Source of the DNA: UBA4292 sp002395865
GTDB taxonomy: Bacteria; Bacillota; Clostridia; Lachnospirales; Lachnospiraceae
DNA: 64,000 nucleotides
NCBI GenBank assembly: GCA_946533395.1
Contig: CAMNBU010000006.1
Span: 1-64,000 of the forward strand
Direction: 5' to 3'
A program made the position numbers and the translations under genes. Of the stretch, positions 31,843 to 41,223 are shown piece after piece. Positions within the stretch are counted from its first letter, which is position 1, and each line of letters begins with the position of its first letter. The notes below the pieces were generated by a model, which did not search any database, was not told the DNA's origin, and saw nothing but the letters and a program-made list of their open reading frames with translations.

Positions 31843-34800
31843 CTAATTGTATTTTCCGCCTTCAGCCACTTTCAATACCATTCTTTCGTTTATGACATAC
31901 GGCTTGCTGACGTGGTCTTCTCTCAGACTCCTGTAAATCTCGTCCGCAAATATACCCAGCACTTCTCTCTTGATCTCATCGTTCTGCAGCAGCAGCGTAA
32001 AGAAGTCCTGATTCTGGCTCAGCCCCTCAATAAGCGCATCATCGATATTGTCGAAATATGCAAACTCGAAATCCTTCTCTGTATTGTTTCTGGCGCTGGC
32101 TTTCAGATCTTCGGACTTCATAAGCAGGTCCTTGATCTGAAGCATGGCTTTAACTGCCACGTCGTTATCATAGGACTTACCTGTACGGCTGTTGATCTCG
32201 GCTATAATGGCAGAGAGCCTTTCCTGCTTAGCCGGAGTAAGTACGATCTGTTCAGCCACCGGAAGCTTGACTATGGGGTTAGGATTGATCCTGGCCTTCT
32301 TGTGTTCATCCGTCTTCTTCTGCGCAAAACCGCTTGCCTCGATAAGACCGTTGATATTAAAGCCACTGCCGTGGGTATTGATCTTGAGATAGTTATTCAG
32401 TGCGCAGAGGAAAAGATACTTCTTATGCAGCTCCACATCCTCAAAACATGTAGCCTGTATAAGGAACTCGTAGAGACGTATAAAATGTCTAATGGTGACT
32501 GCGATCTCGTCACGTTCTTCCTGCTGTCTTCCGTTCTCGATGGTATGCTTTGTCTTCTGAAGCAGATACTCCATCTGCTTCTTATCCTTAGCGGAAATGG
32601 TATCCTGATGAAGAAGCACATTGTAAGTGTCTATATCCATCGGATCAAGCACATAGAAGCCGTCCAGCTTCGCCTCTATGTCGTAAACAGCCGAAGGCGT
32701 CACGGAGTTGGACAGAATCGTCGCCGTGTAATACTTTGAAAAATCGCGGATGATCTTGTCATAGTCATTCACGAAGTCTAAGATAAATGTCTGCTTATCA
32801 TAAGGCGGGCAGATACGGTTAAGTCGCGAAAGCGTTTGAACCGTGGAAACACCGCTCAGCTTTTTAAGGATATACATAGCGCAGAGCTTCTTCTGGTCAA
32901 AGCCGGTCTGGTACTTATCTGCCACCAGTAGGACCTGATAATCGTCCTTATCGAATTCAGATGTAAGCTTGTTTTCAGCAAATCCGTTCATGCCCGGCTC
33001 GGTATACTCCTTGCCGTCTACGTTAACTGTTCCGGAGAACGCCACAAGTGCATGGATGTCAGTATATCCTTTTCTTTTCACATAATCCTCAAACGCCTGA
33101 CGATACTTAACGGCAGCTTCACGTGAAGCAGTGATAACCATGGCCTTCGCCTGTCCGCCCAGCTCCTTCATGACCGTGGTGCGGAAATGCTCTATAATGA
33201 TCTCTATACGCTGAGAGATATTCGTCTCATGCAGATCAACAAAACGTGCTATCTGGCGCTTCGCCTCGCTGGTCTTCAGCTTGGGATCCTCCTCCACTTC
33301 TTTATTCAGCTTATAGTATGTCGCATATGTGATATAGTTTTGAAGCACGTCAAGAATAAAGCCTTCCTCGATGGCCTGCTTCATGGAATAGATATGGAAT
33401 GCCTCGCGCTGACCTCTGGTATTCAGCTTTCCAAAAAGCTGTAGCGTGGTGGGCTTTGGTGTAGCGGTAAAAGCGAACATGGATACATTCTTCTGCTTCC
33501 CGTTGCGGTTGATCTCGTCCATGATGATGCTTTCCACAAAGTCTTCTCCGTCTGCTTCTTCTTCGTGGAGCTCGCCTTCACTTAAGACAAGATTTACGGC
33601 GGCCATGTTTTTACCGGCAGTCGAGGAATGTGCCTCATCGATAATGACGGCAAACTTCTTCATCGACAGCTGCGATACAGAACCGACGATATAGGGGAAC
33701 TTCTGGATAGTGGTCACGATGATCTTGGTATTTCCCGCAAGTGCGTTACCAAGGTCAGCAGAGGTGCACTTTTCATCCATAACACGGATAAAACCGGACT
33801 TATGGTCAAGTGCCAAAACCGCCTGCTGAAGCTGTCTGTCCACGACCACGCGGTCTGTGCAGATGATGATATTGTCGAAGATGATCTTGTTGTCATCGTC
33901 ATGCAGGGAAGCCAGACGATAGGAAAGCCACGCGATTTCGTTGGTCTTACCGGAGCCTGCTGAGTGCTGAAGAAGGTAGTTTTGAGTCGTTTTATTCACT
34001 CTGACATCATCCAGAAGCTTTCTGAGGACATCCAGCTGATGATATCTGGGGAAGATAACGTTTTCTGTTATCTTTGTCTTTCCGGTCTTTTCATCCTTCT
34101 TTTCCTTCGTCTCGATGAACATGAACTTCGTTATGATCTCGATAACGGAATCCTTTTTCAGGATATTGTCCCACATATAGTGGACGCTGAAATCCTCCTT
34201 GCACACAGGGTTACCTGCACCGGCGTTTATACCCTCGCCGTTACCCATATTGAAGGGGAGGAAGAATGTGGCCATACCGTCCAGCTTAGTGGACATGTAG
34301 ACCTGCTCCAAGTCCATGGCGAAATTGACCAATGCTCCTGCCTTAAAGCGAAACAGCCTGTTCTTCGGGTCTCTCTCCGTGCGGTACTGATAGATGGCAT
34401 TCTGATAGCTCTGACCGGAGGTGTTGGCCTTCAGTTCAAATGTCATAATAGCCAAGCCATTTAAGAACACGACCAGATCGATGCGCTCCTTATCCGATGC
34501 CCAGACCTCTTCCGAGACAGAGAAGATATTTTTAGCATAGAGCTCGTTCAGCTCCCTATTAAAGGTCGTAGCGGGCATGGAATACATCAAATCAAGGTGC
34601 ATGTTGGATATCTCTATACCGTGCTTTAACACGTTCAGCCTGCTGCCGCGCTCCTTCGTCTCTTCTGCATTGATAGCTGCGACTATCGTATTCTCTGTTT
34701 CAGCTTTGTATATCTTATTCAGAGCCACCATGGTATCCGGCTGGGTGGAATTCAGGAAGCGGAACAGCTCCTGCCTGTCCACGGCAAACAGACGGTCATA

Positions 34801-34890
34801 ATTCGTGGCAGGCCACACCTCATAACCGTTGCTCTTAAGCTTATCTATGATGTAACTCTGATATTCCTTCTCAGTCAAAAAGTTATTCAT
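31843..34890 (-). CDS. hsdR: Type I restriction enzyme, R (translocase/nuclease) subunit
   Basis: ATP-dependent translocating nuclease subunit, 1015 residues. The N-terminal nuclease has DLVVFLNGLAIMTFELKANT (PD-ExK). The SF2 motor has Walker A in QHSAGSGKTNEIAWL, the DEAH box in FAVIIDEAHSSTAGK, motif III FAFTATPKP and the motif VI region LSRLNRICP. I placed the start at 34890 (MNNFLTEKEY), with GGGAGG 7 bases upstream, 8 bases inside the end of the preceding gene. It is the last gene of the hsdM-hsdS operon and needs both partners for cutting. Confidence 0.94.
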   Translation of the reverse strand: MNNFLTEKEYQSYIIDKLKSNGYEVWPATNYDRLFAVDRQELFRFLNSTQPDTMVALNKIYKAETENTIVAAINAEETKERGSRLNVLKHGIEISNMHLDLMYSMPATTFNRELNELYAKNIFSVSEEVWASDKERIDLVVFLNGLAIMTFELKANTSGQSYQNAIYQYRTERDPKNRLFRFKAGALVNFAMDLEQVYMSTKLDGMATFFLPFNMGNGEGINAGAGNPVCKEDFSVHYMWDNILKKDSVIEIITKFMFIETKEKKDEKTGKTKITENVIFPRYHQLDVLRKLLDDVRVNKTTQNYLLQHSAGSGKTNEIAWLSYRLASLHDDDNKIIFDNIIICTDRVVVDRQLQQAVLALDHKSGFIRVMDEKCTSADLGNALAGNTKIIVTTIQKFPYIVGSVSQLSMKKFAVIIDEAHSSTAGKNMAAVNLVLSEGELHEEEADGEDFVESIIMDEINRNGKQKNVSMFAFTATPKPTTLQLFGKLNTRGQREAFHIYSMKQAIEEGFILDVLQNYITYATYYKLNKEVEEDPKLKTSEAKRQIARFVDLHETNISQRIEIIIEHFRTTVMKELGGQAKAMVITASREAAVKYRQAFEDYVKRKGYTDIHALVAFSGTVNVDGKEYTEPGMNGFAENKLTSEFDKDDYQVLLVADKYQTGFDQKKLCAMYILKKLSGVSTVQTLSRLNRICPPYDKQTFILDFVNDYDKIIRDFSKYYTATILSNSVTPSAVYDIEAKLDGFYVLDPMDIDTYNVLLHQDTISAKDKKQMEYLLQKTKHTIENGRQQEERDEIAVTIRHFIRLYEFLIQATCFEDVELHKKYLFLCALNNYLKINTHGSGFNINGLIEASGFAQKKTDEHKKARINPNPIVKLPVAEQIVLTPAKQERLSAIIAEINSRTGKSYDNDVAVKAMLQIKDLLMKSEDLKASARNNTEKDFEFAYFDNIDDALIEGLSQNQDFFTLLLQNDEIKREVLGIFADEIYRSLREDHVSKPYVINERMVLKVAEGGKYN

Positions 34891-35512
34891 CGCACAACCT
34901 CCCATTATAGATATTCAGTATCTCCGTAAATATCCGCTCGTTTTTCTTTCTGCTCCATCCCGCACCAAACTGCTCGTGATAGCTTGAAAACAGTGACAGT
35001 ATTCCAAACTCAGGATCGTTTCTTTTGAAGTCAATAAAGTCTTTCAGTATAGCCAGATACACGTCCTCATCATCCGCGACCAGATCATAACAGTACTTCT
35101 GCCATGCCTGCTTCGCCTGATACCCTGAATACAGATCGTTCAGTTCAGGGACAAGAAAGTTTATAACACCGCCTATTCCAACCTCCATCCCCTCGATCTT
35201 ATCCGGTGACGGGTACCTGCATATCTTGACATGAAGGAGCAGATGCTCCAGAAGATCGCAGTAGACTATGTTCTCTTTCTTCTGCCATTCAAAGGGAAAC
35301 AGTGCCGCTATCTCCGGCTGAGATAGTAGAGGCGCCTTATCCTCTGCCTTATGGTGGGCAATCAGCCCCTCCGGTGTTCTGGTCACGGAAGACAGTTTCT
35401 TAAAAGAGGGAGACATATAGTCGGACAGGCCTATTCCGTACTTTGACTGGAGATAGTTGCAGTACTCTCTATAATTCAGATGTCTCACTCGATTGAATTC
35501 TTCTCTCGTCAT
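34883..35512 (-). CDS. HNH-like protein within the type I restriction operon
   Basis: A 209-residue protein without a confident family. Residues about 50-100 read EGLIAHHKAED...ENIVYCDLLEHLLLHVKI, a spacing of His-His, Asn and His-x3-His resembling an HNH/His-Me finger, but without the usual zinc cysteines. I recall similar proteins from Lachnospiraceae annotated as hypothetical. It overlaps the AbiJ-like gene by 44 bases and hsdR by 8, so it is firmly part of the operon. It could be an extra nuclease or a regulatory factor; activity is not shown. Confidence 0.65.
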   Translation of the reverse strand: MTREEFNRVRHLNYREYCNYLQSKYGIGLSDYMSPSFKKLSSVTRTPEGLIAHHKAEDKAPLLSQPEIAALFPFEWQKKENIVYCDLLEHLLLHVKICRYPSPDKIEGMEVGIGGVINFLVPELNDLYSGYQAKQAWQKYCYDLVADDEDVYLAILKDFIDFKRNDPEFGILSLFSSYHEQFGAGWSRKKNERIFTEILNIYNGRLCDE

Positions 35513-36353
35513 CCACCTGTTTCTCCTTTGCTTTAGACCACTTCACAAGTAAAAAATTAATTATTGCAGAACAGGTTATTATCATAAAGCGCGCATCTTC
35601 TACGTCAGATTCAACATATGTTGTTCCACCATGTCTCTTGCCATCCTCATCACATGTATACCAATACAGATCCTTTAAAGCTTCTTTCATTTTATCGTGA
35701 AGCGTAATGCCGCATTCTTCCAATTTATTGACAGCTGCGGTCAATGAATTTACACCTGTAAAACCACTCTCCGCTGCAATCGTTCTACAGAGCGCCTCCA
35801 CTGCTGTTATAATTTCCTTTATTGCATTGTTGTAATCCGGTGAGGTTTTATCCGAGAAAAGTTTTATAGATTTTCTCACAGACTCTTGTACATGTTCAGG
35901 GCTAAGTTCTATTGCTTCCTCTATTTCTGATATTTCAAATTGGTTTGTTATCGGAGTAACCATATCATCTATAATATGATACCCGGTATGTTCATCATCC
36001 AAAACGCGATTGAAACCATCACGAAGCTCATCATGTTTCTTTGCTTCCCCTTCATGGTTCAATACATATTCAACAAAATCATATACTTTATACCACTCAC
36101 ATTCGTCAACAATAAACTGCCGAAGTTTGTTAATATTTTTCTGATGGTCGAGAGGATTGAGGTTGTATTCATAAGCTATGCCATAATAAGCCATAATACT
36201 CTCTACGCTGTCATATCGTACTGTTGGAACCGTGTCTAAACCAATAATATAATGATTTGCATATACCTGCCAGATACGACTACGTGTTGTTTTTTCACAA
36301 TCATTATGGTTCATCACATTTTGATATCCGTTACGAATTGAGAAACGCCTCAT
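35469..36353 (-). CDS. AbiJ-NTD4-like abortive infection protein
   Basis: A 294-residue protein. The N-terminus (RRFSIRNGYQN..., then RSRIWQVYANHYIIG) resembles the AbiJ N-terminal domain 4, where FSxRxGY is followed by LRxxLWN. The C-terminal part (NAIKEIITAVEALCRTIA, ALKDLYWYTCDEDGKRHGG) resembles HEPN-like ends of abortive-infection proteins with an R-H near the end. I placed the start at 36353 because GGAGG lies 6 bases upstream. It overlaps hsdS by 23 bases and the HNH-like gene by 44. It probably acts as a second defence line triggered when restriction fails; this is inference. Confidence 0.72.
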   Translation of the reverse strand: MRRFSIRNGYQNVMNHNDCEKTTRSRIWQVYANHYIIGLDTVPTVRYDSVESIMAYYGIAYEYNLNPLDHQKNINKLRQFIVDECEWYKVYDFVEYVLNHEGEAKKHDELRDGFNRVLDDEHTGYHIIDDMVTPITNQFEISEIEEAIELSPEHVQESVRKSIKLFSDKTSPDYNNAIKEIITAVEALCRTIAAESGFTGVNSLTAAVNKLEECGITLHDKMKEALKDLYWYTCDEDGKRHGGTTYVESDVEDARFMIITCSAIINFLLVKWSKAKEKQVDDERRIQSSETSEL

Positions 36354-37626
36354 CTGTAACCTCCTTTTTCCCCGTAACATATTCGTATATGATAGATTCC
36401 TTATAATCATCGAGTATGTTTATTTGTGACTGTCTTGCATTGATAGCATCATCGATATCGGAACATATTGCATCAAGCCGTTTTACGATCATCCGTTGTT
36501 CCTCAACAGAAGGATGTTGAAACCGCAGATTCCCAAAAACCGTTGCAGAGATTTCTTTGAAAGTTGTGCCGCTTCCGAAAAGATTAAAGATATCACCATA
36601 CACACTCATGACATAATAATAAAATTTAGTATTATCATACCTTTTTGGAATGCACGATAAACATCCCTGATTTGTGCATAATTGGTTCTTGGTGATAACT
36701 ACAGAACCAATTGGTGCACGTTTAGAAAAAACAATACTATTAGCAGGCACCAAACTCGTTGAGCATGAATTATAACCCAACTCACTAATATTTCTATGGC
36801 CTCTGCTAACATAATAATCCTCTGTTTTGAAGTCGGCAGGAGTAATCCATGGAACTTCTCCATCCCATAATTCTGAGTTTGTACTATCTGGAGTAGAACC
36901 CGAAACAATGTTAAAGAGATATTTCAATGGAAGTATATCCCATTTTTTCGGTATCTTCCTTACCCACTCAATCCCACTCTCCTTCATCTCCACATTCGGA
37001 TCCAGCCCCTTTGTGACTGCCTCGGTGATGACGGACTTCTTGTATTCTTCCAGCGTTGCGATCTCTTTTTCGATGTCGGCACGGAGGGCGTCAATTTCGG
37101 AGCATTTGTGGTCGAGGAAAGTGGCAATTCTCTTCTGTATTGAGAGTGGCGGAACAGGAATACTTACATTCAATAAATCAGTTGCTCCAAGATTGCTACG
37201 AACACCATTGTCTCCAAGCGCATTAAATATTTCTCTGTGCCACATCATCAGGTAAAAATATTGGAGATATTCGGTTGATACATTGTTGTCACCACGAAGC
37301 ACAATATAAGCTGGCGACACCAATCCTATATCATACGACAATCCTACTCTGCTGGTTGACACATTCTGAAGATCAATCAGTTTGAATACCAGTTCTCCCT
37401 TTCTTAAAAGCTGATATGTGTAAAAATCCTTGGGTTGCAAACCTTCTGCATCGTCTTTAGAACGAGGTAATACTCCCTGTAACGTAAGAGACAGGCGGTC
37501 ATATTTGTCAGCATGAACGCCAGGGATATACTTCTTGTTGGCCAGATGATACTTTCCACGTATGAAGTCCCATTCTTCCGGTATCTGCCCAACCCACTCT
37601 ATTCCACTATCTTTCATTTTACGCAT
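36331..37626 (-). CDS. hsdS: Type I restriction enzyme, S (specificity) subunit
   Basis: Recognises the bipartite target for the type I complex, 431 residues. Two target-recognition domains are each introduced by a near-identical phrase (MKDSGIEWVGQIPEEW at the start and MKESGIEWVRKIPKKW near 215) and followed by helical conserved regions (IQKRIATFLDHKCSEIDALRA, EEQRMIVKRLDAICSDIDDAI). The domains differ from each other, so the target halves should differ. The start at 37626 overlaps the upstream gene by 8 bases; an ATG at 37617 is the alternative. Confidence 0.92.
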   Translation of the reverse strand: MRKMKDSGIEWVGQIPEEWDFIRGKYHLANKKYIPGVHADKYDRLSLTLQGVLPRSKDDAEGLQPKDFYTYQLLRKGELVFKLIDLQNVSTSRVGLSYDIGLVSPAYIVLRGDNNVSTEYLQYFYLMMWHREIFNALGDNGVRSNLGATDLLNVSIPVPPLSIQKRIATFLDHKCSEIDALRADIEKEIATLEEYKKSVITEAVTKGLDPNVEMKESGIEWVRKIPKKWDILPLKYLFNIVSGSTPDSTNSELWDGEVPWITPADFKTEDYYVSRGHRNISELGYNSCSTSLVPANSIVFSKRAPIGSVVITKNQLCTNQGCLSCIPKRYDNTKFYYYVMSVYGDIFNLFGSGTTFKEISATVFGNLRFQHPSVEEQRMIVKRLDAICSDIDDAINARQSQINILDDYKESIIYEYVTGKKEVTDEAFLNS

Positions 37627-38293
37627 TACTGATCACCGCCATTAAGCATATTGTATAAACGGTATAAGCCGTAAGATTGCCGTTAAGCATTCCAATAATA
37701 TCAAACGCTATCTTGCCCTTACCGGTAATAGGCTTCTTGCGTAAGGTCACGATTAATTCAATAATTTGCATGACAGCATAAATGCCAATGCAAATTGTGA
37801 ATATCACGGTCATCACCTTTAAATTCATATAGTCCTTAAGATTGATGCTGTTCCAAAGCAGAATACCCAGAAAAGCCAATGAAACTCCAAAAAGAGACCA
37901 CACATTGTCATAATTCTGCTCCGCTTCATCCTTTAGACGACCATTGTCTGTCTTTGTAATATTCATACATCTGAGTTCTAAAAGGACATACTTGATTATT
38001 CTTATGATGCTCACGCTAGTAATCGAAAGTAAAAAAGCATAGAAAGGAATAATCTCGTCTGTAAACTTTATAGCAGATAATGAAAGAATCAACCCTCCCC
38101 ACAATGCAGCCGCAACATACAGAATCTTATAAACCAGCTTAAGTCGCTGTTCTCTCAGTTCAAATTCGTCCTTCACAGAGAGTTTATCGCTTTCTATATC
38201 TTGTTTTTCCTCAGGCTCAACAACAGCTTGTAATGGTGCTTGCTTTTCCTTTGTTATCGCCGAGGCCTTTGTGTCCTTATTATTCCGCGACAT
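37619..38293 (-). CDS. Four-span membrane protein in the type I restriction operon
   Basis: A 224-residue protein I cannot assign. A charged cytoplasmic N-terminus of about 60 residues with coiled-coil tendency precedes four hydrophobic segments: KILYVAAALWGGLILSLSAI, IPFYAFLLSITSVSIIRII, WSLFGVSLAFLGILLW and VMTVIFTICIGIYAVMQII, with a possible fifth near the C-terminus. The start at 38293 has GGAGGG 5 bases upstream. It sits between hsdM (33 bases) and hsdS (overlap). Membrane proteins in defence operons often act as effectors; here that is only a suggestion. Confidence 0.65.
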   Translation of the reverse strand: MSRNNKDTKASAITKEKQAPLQAVVEPEEKQDIESDKLSVKDEFELREQRLKLVYKILYVAAALWGGLILSLSAIKFTDEIIPFYAFLLSITSVSIIRIIKYVLLELRCMNITKTDNGRLKDEAEQNYDNVWSLFGVSLAFLGILLWNSINLKDYMNLKVMTVIFTICIGIYAVMQIIELIVTLRKKPITGKGKIAFDIIGMLNGNLTAYTVYTICLMAVISNA

Positions 38294-38326
38294 ATACACC
38301 CTCCATTTTTATGTTTTTGATCATCG

Positions 38327-40432
38327 TCACCGACTTCCAAACAGCTTCTTTATCCTCTCCGACACACTTGCCTCAAGCTCCATAAACTGCCTTTCCAGTT
38401 CTTCACTGGGCGTCGGCTGCTGGTATTTGTAGAAGTACCTTGTGAAAGGTATCTCCGCACCTGTCCTTATGACAGGCTTGCTTCCGTCCGGCTTCTCTTC
38501 CCAGAACCATTTGGCATCGGGCACATGAGGAAGGACCTCACGGGCCATGTAGTCCTCTATTGTCTCGTCCCAGCGGACGATCTCCGTATCCTTAGTGTCC
38601 TTGTCGTAGATGATCTCGCCCTTGTTCTTGCCCTTCTTCTCCACCTGTATCTCGGCTTCCTTATCCATAACGGACAGGCCGTCCATTATCTTTGAGATCA
38701 GTTTAGAATCTGCAACAGTCCCAGCCAACACCTTTTCAAGCACGGGCCGGAACGCCTCCGGAGACATCCACTTCTTATCCGATATATTTGCACGCAGTGC
38801 CTCTATAACAGCCTCGTAAACCGCTTGGCCTGCGCGGTAGGCATCAAGCTTCGCCTGCTCCTTGGCTGTGATGGATACGCCCTTCTCCTCCAGTTCAGCC
38901 ACCTTGGCCTCATCATACAGCGACGACAATGCCCCTGCCTGAAGCATGGCCTGAATGCTGTCCTCCGTGATGGAATAGCTTCTCTGAAGTGGCTGCATAA
39001 CGGTATATTCCCTGTAGATGAATTCCGTATTGTCGAAGATCTTTACAATATCTGTCTCGACGAAATCATTGTACAGTTTGGTGATAGCTGCTCTGTCCTC
39101 GGGAGAGAATTCGTTCTTTTTATTACCCAGGGGCTTACGAAGCTTATGGCAGATTGCAGACGCATCGATCAGCTGTATCTTGCCCTTTCTTTCCTGTCTC
39201 TTGTTTTTGGATAAGAGCCAGATATAAGTCGAAATACCCGTATTGTAGAATAGGTCTGTAGGCATCTGAATGATGGCCTCGATCAGGTCACTCTCCAGCA
39301 TCCAGCGGCGGATTTGGGACTCGCCTGATGCGGTACCGCCGGTGAACAGCGGAGAGCCGTTCGAGATGATAGCAGCTCTTCCGCATCGATCATCCATCTT
39401 CGCTATGGCTGACTGCATGAAGAGAAGCTGTGAGTCTCCTCCGGAAGGAAAACCTGCGCCCCAGCGCCCCGAACTGCCTTTGGCATATTCCTCTCTGACT
39501 GCTTCTTCCTGCCCCTGCTTCGCGTCATTTCCACTCCACGGCGTACCGAAAGGCGGATTTTCCAGCAGGAAGCGCATTTTAGTATCAGGGAACCAGTCCC
39601 TTTTAAGTGTATCCGCATGGCGGAAATTCTCTGCGTTCTGGCCCTTTATGAGCATCTCTGCAAGGCCTACCGCATAGGAAGGACCCATGAATTCCTGTCC
39701 GAACAGACGCACATCCGCAGAAGGGTTATAGTGCTTCAGATACGAGAAGGCCGTAGAAAGCATTCCGCCGGTTCCGCAAGCCTGATCGCAGACCGTCAGT
39801 ATCTTCTTGTCATCGAATATATCATCACACCCTTCGGCGATAAGCAGGGAGACACAGAGCTTTATGATGTCACGGCCTGTATAGAACTGTCCGGCATCCA
39901 CATTCTGATAGAAACGGCCTATCAGGTTCTCAAAGATATATCCCATCTTGATACTGTCATAAGTGGACGGGTTCAGGTCCAGCTCCGAGAAAGCCTTGAC
40001 CACGGAATACAGGCAGCCGTCCTTATCCATTTTTTCAATATGGCTCTTCATGGCCAGCTCGTTCAGGATATCCTGAATATTGTCTGAGAAGCCTGCGATA
40101 TACGCATTGAAATTCGCCGCAATGTGGTCGGCATCATTGCATAGCTCTTTCAGGGAGAACTCGGAAGTGTTATAGAACTGGAACCCTGACAGGCGGCACA
40201 TGGCCTTATAGGGATAAAGCGGATTTTTCTTAAACATATCTACCACCGCCTGCTTGGTCGGCTCCAGAGTGCACTCAAAACGGCGGATGATGACCATGGG
40301 TATGATGACATCACCGTATTTATCGGGCATGTATGACCCGCGCAGTTTATTTGCTATGCTCCATATAAAGTTCGCCTCCGCGGTCACATCGACCGGGGTC
40401 TCTTCCCACAACATGTTTAATGCCTCGGACAT
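38327..40432 (-). CDS. hsdM: Type I restriction enzyme, M (methyltransferase) subunit
   Basis: N6-adenine methyltransferase subunit, 701 residues. The N-terminal helical HsdM domain (ANFIWSIANKLRGSYMPDKYG, MVIIRRFECTLEPTK) is followed by AdoMet motif I VCDQACGTGGMLSTAF and the catalytic FLLENPPFGTPW (NPPF). The C-terminal half, longer than in short HsdM forms, contacts HsdS. The ATG at 40432 has AGGAG 6-7 bases upstream; the extra N-terminal codons to 40471 lack support. First gene of the operon, from the promoter at 40526-40554. Confidence 0.94.
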   Translation of the reverse strand: MSEALNMLWEETPVDVTAEANFIWSIANKLRGSYMPDKYGDVIIPMVIIRRFECTLEPTKQAVVDMFKKNPLYPYKAMCRLSGFQFYNTSEFSLKELCNDADHIAANFNAYIAGFSDNIQDILNELAMKSHIEKMDKDGCLYSVVKAFSELDLNPSTYDSIKMGYIFENLIGRFYQNVDAGQFYTGRDIIKLCVSLLIAEGCDDIFDDKKILTVCDQACGTGGMLSTAFSYLKHYNPSADVRLFGQEFMGPSYAVGLAEMLIKGQNAENFRHADTLKRDWFPDTKMRFLLENPPFGTPWSGNDAKQGQEEAVREEYAKGSSGRWGAGFPSGGDSQLLFMQSAIAKMDDRCGRAAIISNGSPLFTGGTASGESQIRRWMLESDLIEAIIQMPTDLFYNTGISTYIWLLSKNKRQERKGKIQLIDASAICHKLRKPLGNKKNEFSPEDRAAITKLYNDFVETDIVKIFDNTEFIYREYTVMQPLQRSYSITEDSIQAMLQAGALSSLYDEAKVAELEEKGVSITAKEQAKLDAYRAGQAVYEAVIEALRANISDKKWMSPEAFRPVLEKVLAGTVADSKLISKIMDGLSVMDKEAEIQVEKKGKNKGEIIYDKDTKDTEIVRWDETIEDYMAREVLPHVPDAKWFWEEKPDGSKPVIRTGAEIPFTRYFYKYQQPTPSEELERQFMELEASVSERIKKLFGSR

Positions 40433-40525
40433 TTTAACTCCTTTGTTTGCTGACGTTTGTAAATTAAACATATTTATATATTTATTTCGAACACTCTTCG
40501 CATGGACGTGCGATCTATCTTTTGA

Positions 40526-40554
40526 ATTATATTCCTTATGAACGGTATTTGCAA
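40526..40554 (-). promoter_or_regulatory. Promoter of the type I restriction operon with palindromic operator
   Basis: Minus-strand TTGCAA (40549-40554), 17-base spacer, TATAAT (40526-40531). The -35 lies in a perfect 14-bp palindrome, GTATTTGCAAATAC (40545-40558), a candidate operator for the divergent XRE regulator. Confidence 0.75.
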
Positions 40555-40694
40555 ATACATTTTTGCGTTCTTATGGGCACTTTTGCTACCATACACTTTG
40601 TGGCAGAATAAAAACGCACCACATACATATCGTACGAGGTGCAAAAAAAACATCATCCGATAAATCGGACGATATGAAGGGAAGTTCTCTGCAT

Positions 40695-41093
40695 ATGAGT
40701 AATGACAAGGGAAAGGCCGGTAAGGGATATGAGCCGGATCCCAATTTTAACTATAACGATACACTTAATCGGATAAACCAATTACGTATAGAGCGAGGTT
40801 GGTCGGTATATAGACTGGCTGCTATGGCTGATCTGCCCGAAAGCAGTCTGCGTAACCTTTTCAGAAGGAACAACGAACCGACCATCCCCACCCTCCGAAA
40901 GATCTGTAACGGCTTCGGCATCCGGTTGCAGGAGTTCTTCGGTGACGAGCCGATAGAGGTACGGGAGGTCTACTCACCGGACGACAAAAAGCTTATTGAC
41001 CGATTTCTTTCCCTTGATGATAGTCAGAAGCGTCGCCTCTTAGGCTACTGCGACGGCCTCTTAAAACTCAAAGAGCCATATGAAAACCAATAA
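40695..41093 (+). CDS. XRE-family regulator divergent from the type I operon
   Basis: A 132-residue DNA-binding protein. The helix-turn-helix covers about residues 28-80 (RIERGWSVYRLAAMADLPESSL, NNEPTIPTLRKICNGFGIRL), followed by a helical dimerisation tail (SPDDKKLIDRFLSLDDSQKRRLL). I chose the ATG at 40695, with AAGGGAAG about 10 bases upstream; an in-frame ATG at 40674 is possible. The leader contains TCCGAT-AA-ATCGGA (40656-40669), a possible autoregulatory site. Its likely job is control of hsdM expression. The family also includes antitoxins, but no toxin lies beside it. Confidence 0.85.
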   Translation: MSNDKGKAGKGYEPDPNFNYNDTLNRINQLRIERGWSVYRLAAMADLPESSLRNLFRRNNEPTIPTLRKICNGFGIRLQEFFGDEPIEVREVYSPDDKKLIDRFLSLDDSQKRRLLGYCDGLLKLKEPYENQ

Positions 41094-41138
41094 AAAAGCT
41101 GTGCACCCGGAAGAAGGTTTCCGGGTGCACAGCTTTTT
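41093..41138. terminator. Strong bidirectional terminator
   Basis: A 20-bp perfect stem (41093-41112 with 41119-41138) around 6 bases. The arms are AAAAAGCTGTGCACCCGGAA and its complement, giving a T-run on both strands. It separates the convergent XRE regulator and Rpn-type nuclease genes. Confidence 0.92.
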
Positions 41139-41223
41139 TGATCTGTATTCAAGAAAACAGCGGAGCTATCGCCCCGCCGTGAAATGCCGCCATGGTGCAT
41201 TTTCTTTAGCTAGCTATAATTAT

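Noticed and set aside
40695..41093. Antitoxin of a toxin-antitoxin pair
   Set aside because: The XRE protein has no adjacent toxin-sized partner; a terminator follows directly, and the divergent restriction operon explains it better.
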